Assembly: GCA_028690275.1 (NCBI GenBank)
Contig: JAQVBN010000033.1
Coordinates: forward strand, 1-6,358
Source: Minisyncoccota bacterium
GTDB taxonomy: Bacteria; Patescibacteriota; Minisyncoccia; Minisyncoccales; Minisyncoccaceae
Direction of reading: 5' to 3'
Length of the DNA: 6,358 bases
A program made the position numbers and the translations under genes. Each line of letters starts with the position of its first letter. Position 1 is the stretch's first letter. Positions 4,342 to 6,358 of this stretch are shown in pieces. The notes beneath the pieces are model-generated. The model was not told the DNA's origin. It made no database searches and saw nothing but the letters and a program-made list of their open reading frames with translations.

Positions 4342-5291
4342 TTCAATTATTTGCTGATGCAGTTAGTTATAACTTATTAGGACTACTTCCTAATTCTTAT
4401 TTAGGAAGTGTAGTTGATTTCTTTATCTTTGATCTTATCAAAATAGGGCTTCTTTTGCTTTTAGTTAATTATTTAATAGCAGCTATTAGGTATTATTTTC
4501 CTATGGAAAAAGCTAGGGAGGTTTTAAGCAGAAAACATTGGCTTCCTTTAAGTTATTTTTTAGCAGCGATATTAGGAGCAGTAACTCCTTTTTGTTCTTG
4601 TTCTTCTATTCCTTTATTTATTGGTTTCTTAGGGGCAGGAATACCTCTTGGGATAACTTTTACTTTTTTAATTAGTTCTCCTTTAATAAACGAAGCCTCT
4701 CTTTACCTATTTCCAGCTTTATTTGGTTGGAAAGTAACCGTATTGTACAATCTTTTTGGAATCTTAATTGCTATGACCGGGGGATTGTTAATTCAAAAAT
4801 TAAATTTAGAAAAATACGTAATTCCAAAGATTTTTGTTTTTAAATCAAAGGAAGATTTTAAAAAAGAAAAAATTCCTTTTAAGGAATTAATCTCTTTGTT
4901 TTTTAGGGAAGGGAATAAAATTACAAAAAGCTTGTTCTTGTACGTTGTTTTAGGTGTTGCCTTAGGAGCTTTTATTCACGGATTTATTCCTAGCGATTTA
5001 ATAGAGCAATATTTATCAGGAGAATCATTTTTGACAGTTCCCATAGCGGTTCTTTTAGCAGTTCCACTTTATGCTAATTCAATAACTGTTCTTCCAATAA
5101 TGGAAGCGTTGGTCAATAAAGGAGCCTCTTTTGGAACGGTTCTTTCTTTTATGACAGCGGTTGTAGCTCTTTCACTTCCAGAAGCTTTGATGCTTAAAAA
5201 AGTAATGAGATGGCCCCTTTTGTTTATTTTCTTTGGAATCACAATCGTTGGAATAATTATTATGGGGTATTTGTTTAATTTTATTTTTTAA
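4332..5291 (+). CDS. ArsP/DUF318-family permease
   Basis: A 319-residue polytopic membrane protein with about eight hydrophobic helices. It matches the ArsP_1 (PF03773, formerly DUF318) permeases, whose characterised members export trivalent organoarsenicals. Diagnostic segments are TPFCSCSSIPL (85-95, with Cys88 and Cys90), the following glycine-rich GFLGAGIPLG, SSPLINEAS, and in the second half VPLYANS and LSLPEA. The two halves look like the family's internal repeat. A charged cytoplasmic loop (about 165-195) separates them. The start ATG lies inside the previous gene, which overlaps it by 10 nt. An AAAGGA 8 nt upstream (4318-4323) is one of the few credible Shine-Dalgarno sites in the window. 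Control by arsR supports metalloid efflux; the exact substrate is not known and the assignment to ArsP function is by family only. Confidence 0.88.
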   Translation: MDVIQLFADAVSYNLLGLLPNSYLGSVVDFFIFDLIKIGLLLLLVNYLIAAIRYYFPMEKAREVLSRKHWLPLSYFLAAILGAVTPFCSCSSIPLFIGFLGAGIPLGITFTFLISSPLINEASLYLFPALFGWKVTVLYNLFGILIAMTGGLLIQKLNLEKYVIPKIFVFKSKEDFKKEKIPFKELISLFFREGNKITKSLFLYVVLGVALGAFIHGFIPSDLIEQYLSGESFLTVPIAVLLAVPLYANSITVLPIMEALVNKGASFGTVLSFMTAVVALSLPEALMLKKVMRWPLLFIFFGITIVGIIIMGYLFNFIF

Positions 5292-5299
5292 AAAATAAT

Positions 5300-5563
5300 A
5301 TGAAAAAAATAACAGTTAATTATATTATTGATTTTTTAGCAATCTTATCCTTTTTTGTAATATCAACTTCTGGAGCAGTTCTTTATTTTATTTTTTCTAA
5401 AGGAAGTAGTAGGGGAGGTGTTAATTTTTTAGGGTTAGTAAAAAGTGAGTGGATAACTATTCATGATTGGGGAGCTTTAGTTCTTACCATTTTAATTCTT
5501 ATACATTTCTTAATGCATTGGTCTTGGTTTGTTGATATGAGTAAGAATATTTTTAGAAGATGA
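5300..5563 (+). CDS. DUF4405-type two-helix membrane protein (cytochrome-b-like)
   Basis: An 87-residue membrane protein with two transmembrane helices, at about 9-32 and 57-77. The pattern matches DUF4405 (PF14358, the flavinylation-associated cytochrome domain): 'IDFLAILSFFVISTSGAVLYF' in the first helix, then W-x3-HDWGA (51-59) and IHFLMHWSWF (68-77). His55, His69 and His73 are the conserved histidines, which in this family are thought to ligate haem. The gene starts 8 nt after the permease stop, so it is the last gene of the arsR operon. It ends with tandem stops TGA TAG. Such a protein beside an ArsP permease is unusual, and candidate-phyla bacteria generally lack respiratory chains; the haem source and electron partner are unknown. 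No Shine-Dalgarno sequence is seen. Haem binding is inferred, not shown. Confidence 0.8.
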   Translation: MKKITVNYIIDFLAILSFFVISTSGAVLYFIFSKGSSRGGVNFLGLVKSEWITIHDWGALVLTILILIHFLMHWSWFVDMSKNIFRR

Positions 5564-5572
5564 TAGTGTTTT

Positions 5573-5595
5573 ATATTTTAAGCTTTTTAAAATAT
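5573..5595 (+). terminator. Weak AT-only hairpin after the arsR operon
   Basis: ATATTTTAA (5573-5581) pairs perfectly with TTAAAATAT (5587-5595) around GCTTT. It has no GC pair in the stem and no T-tract after it, so it is at best a weak or RNA-end-stabilising terminator. Nothing else is seen in the 76-nt gap apart from the NYN promoter. Confidence 0.3.
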
Positions 5596-5603
5596 TAAAA
5601 ATA

Positions 5604-5632
5604 TTGAAAAATTAAGTTTTATTTATTAAAAT
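5604..5632 (+). promoter_or_regulatory. Promoter of the NYN gene, predicted leaderless
   Basis: TTGAAA (5604-5609), a 17-nt spacer and TAAAAT (5627-5632). The ATG begins 7 nt after the -10 box, so transcription should start on it or one base before. Confidence 0.65.
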
Positions 5633-5639
5633 ATATTTA

Positions 5640-6149
5640 ATGAAAAAAGAACTAAAAAATAATTTGGCATTTGTAGATGGTCAGAATTTATACAGAGGAA
5701 CTACTTTAACTAATCCAAAGTGGAAAGTCGATCTTTTTAGATTTAGAAAATATTTATCTGAAAAATATAATGTTGAAAAAGCTTATTATTTTTTAGGGTT
5801 TCTTGATGAGAGCAATCAAGATCTTTATGATGAAATACAGGAAGCTGGTTTTGTTATAAAATTTCGAGAACATAATTCAGCTATGATTGGAAAGAAAAAA
5901 GGAAATGTTGATTCAGATATCATTTTTGATATTATGAGAAGAATGTATCAAAAAGAATCTTTTAATAAAATAGTTTTAGTTTCTGGAGACGGAGATTATA
6001 AAATGTTGGTAGATTTTTTAATCAAAGAAGATAAGTTTAAAAAAATTTTATTTCCCAATAAAGATTTTGCCTCTTCTTTATATAAAAATATTACAAGGGT
6101 ATATTTTGATTACTTAATCAATATTAAGCATTTAATAGAAAAGAAATAA
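5640..6149 (+). CDS. NYN-domain (LabA/DUF88) putative ribonuclease
   Basis: A 169-residue single-domain protein of the NYN/LabA-like group in the PIN-nuclease superfamily. The acidic metal-binding set is present: Asp13 and Asn16 in FVDGQNLY, Asp91 and Asp93 in NVDSDIIFDIM, and Asp117 and Asp119 in VSGDGDYKMLVDFL. In this superfamily these residues hold divalent metal for single-strand RNA cleavage. The protein is soluble, full length for a lone NYN domain, and carries no accessory RNA-binding domain. The substrate is unknown; relatives act in RNA processing or toxin-like roles. It is a single-gene unit with its own promoter and a terminator directly after the stop. No antitoxin-like partner is adjacent, so a toxin-antitoxin reading has no support. 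The start is fixed by the promoter, which leaves no upstream leader. Confidence 0.88.
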   Translation: MKKELKNNLAFVDGQNLYRGTTLTNPKWKVDLFRFRKYLSEKYNVEKAYYFLGFLDESNQDLYDEIQEAGFVIKFREHNSAMIGKKKGNVDSDIIFDIMRRMYQKESFNKIVLVSGDGDYKMLVDFLIKEDKFKKILFPNKDFASSLYKNITRVYFDYLINIKHLIEKK

Positions 6150-6180
6150 AAAAAGGGGGCCTTTGCAGGGACCCTTTTGT
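6148..6180 (+). terminator. Bidirectional rho-independent terminator
   Basis: AAAAGGG (6151-6157) pairs with CCCTTTT (6172-6178), with an inner CC/GG pairing. Rightward it ends the NYN gene, with a TTTTGTCTT tail. Leftward the tail is TTTTTTTATTT, a better T-tract, so it appears to serve leftward transcription at least as well. Confidence 0.8.
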
Positions 6181-6192
6181 CTTGATACTTAA

Positions 6193-6212
6193 TTTATACC
6201 ATGGGGTATAAA
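6193..6212. repeat. Short inverted repeat over the leftward -10
   Basis: TTTATACC (6193-6200) and GGTATAAA (6205-6212) are perfect inverted 8-mers separated by ATGG. The repeat contains the -10 of the leftward promoter and, on the plus strand, a second TATAAA (6207-6212). It could be an operator or a short hairpin. Confidence 0.5.
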
Positions 6213-6221
6213 AACTGTCAA
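6193..6221 (-). promoter_or_regulatory. Leftward promoter facing the terminator
   Basis: On the minus strand, a consensus TTGACA (6216-6221), exactly 17 nt, then TATAAA (6193-6198). The predicted start near 6186 is only about 35 nt from the end of the terminator at 6148-6180, so it can make only a very short RNA unless readthrough occurs. Confidence 0.5.
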
Positions 6222-6300
6222 TAACTTTCGCTGGGTCGGTTACGTGACGCATTCAGAACTTTGGATTGGGCAGAAATTAAAGAAGAGAGCATAAAACATA

Positions 6301-6328
6301 TTGACTTTTTTAATATATTAAATATAAT
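6301..6328 (+). promoter_or_regulatory. Rightward promoter near the window end
   Basis: TTGACT (6301-6306), a 16-nt spacer and a consensus TATAAT (6323-6328). The predicted start is near 6335. No start codon follows within the remaining 24 nt, so the gene or RNA it drives lies outside the window. Confidence 0.65.
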
Positions 6329-6358
6329 ATAAATATACACACCTCAACCAGCCGAAAG

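Noticed and set aside
4140..4346. 68-aa minus-strand open frame
   Set aside because: Antisense to the thioredoxin-like gene, which is packed into the arsR operon and has recognisable strands.
5640..6149. NYN gene as a toxin of a toxin-antitoxin pair
   Set aside because: No small partner gene is adjacent or overlapping. The gene has its own promoter and terminator.
6218..6292. 24-codon minus-strand ORF in the GC-richer block
   Set aside because: No promoter points into it, its end overlaps the -35 of the leftward promoter, and no family is recognised. Open frames are expected here because the block is GC-richer.

Overview
This AT-rich window (roughly 30% GC by eye, with A/T-ending codons throughout) looks like chromosome from a small-genome bacterium of the Candidate Phyla Radiation (Patescibacteria). 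Four things point there: an HU-type C-terminus, two proteins with the CxxC-x17-CxxC zinc-ribbon motif that is frequent in such genomes, tRNAs without encoded CCA, and almost no Shine-Dalgarno sequences. Phylum is an inference. TGA clearly acts as stop (for example at 1934-1936, just before a terminator, and at 5561-5563), so a TGA-recoded code is unlikely.

Layout. 1-75: tail of an HU-like gene, closed by a bidirectional terminator (97-128). 134-286: tRNA-Ala(GGC) and tRNA-Arg(CCT) on the minus strand. 351-1355: an HtrA-like serine protease with a PDZ domain but no signal peptide or membrane anchor, divergent from the tRNAs. 1447-1620: a 57-aa zinc ribbon with a hairpin in its mRNA leader. 1715-1936: a 73-aa protein of unknown function. 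Minus strand, 3775 down to 1976: mannose-1-phosphate guanylyltransferase, a 200-aa double zinc-ribbon protein, and a 21-aa Lys-rich small ORF with its own strong promoter; all three run toward a shared terminator at 1939-1969. 3840-5563: an arsR-led operon of repressor, cysteine-less thioredoxin-fold protein, ArsP-type permease and DUF4405 (cytochrome-b-like) membrane protein. 5640-6149: a NYN-domain putative ribonuclease. 6150-6358: terminator, a leftward promoter aimed into that terminator, a GC-richer stretch of unknown origin, and a rightward promoter for something beyond the window.

How the parts work together. The arsR operon is the most coherent system. A repressor with the Cys-Val-Cys metalloid site appears to control itself through a near-perfect 30-bp palindrome over its own -10 box and start codon. 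It would thereby control a permease, a thioredoxin-like protein that has lost both redox cysteines, and a two-helix histidine-rich membrane protein. The odd pair around the permease is the best candidate for something undescribed. A second theme is expression: htrA, the guanylyltransferase and the NYN gene each have a TAAAAT -10 box only 6-7 nt before the ATG, which predicts leaderless mRNAs.

No mobile element, CRISPR array or long repeat was seen. No stretch longer than 300 bases lacks a gene.
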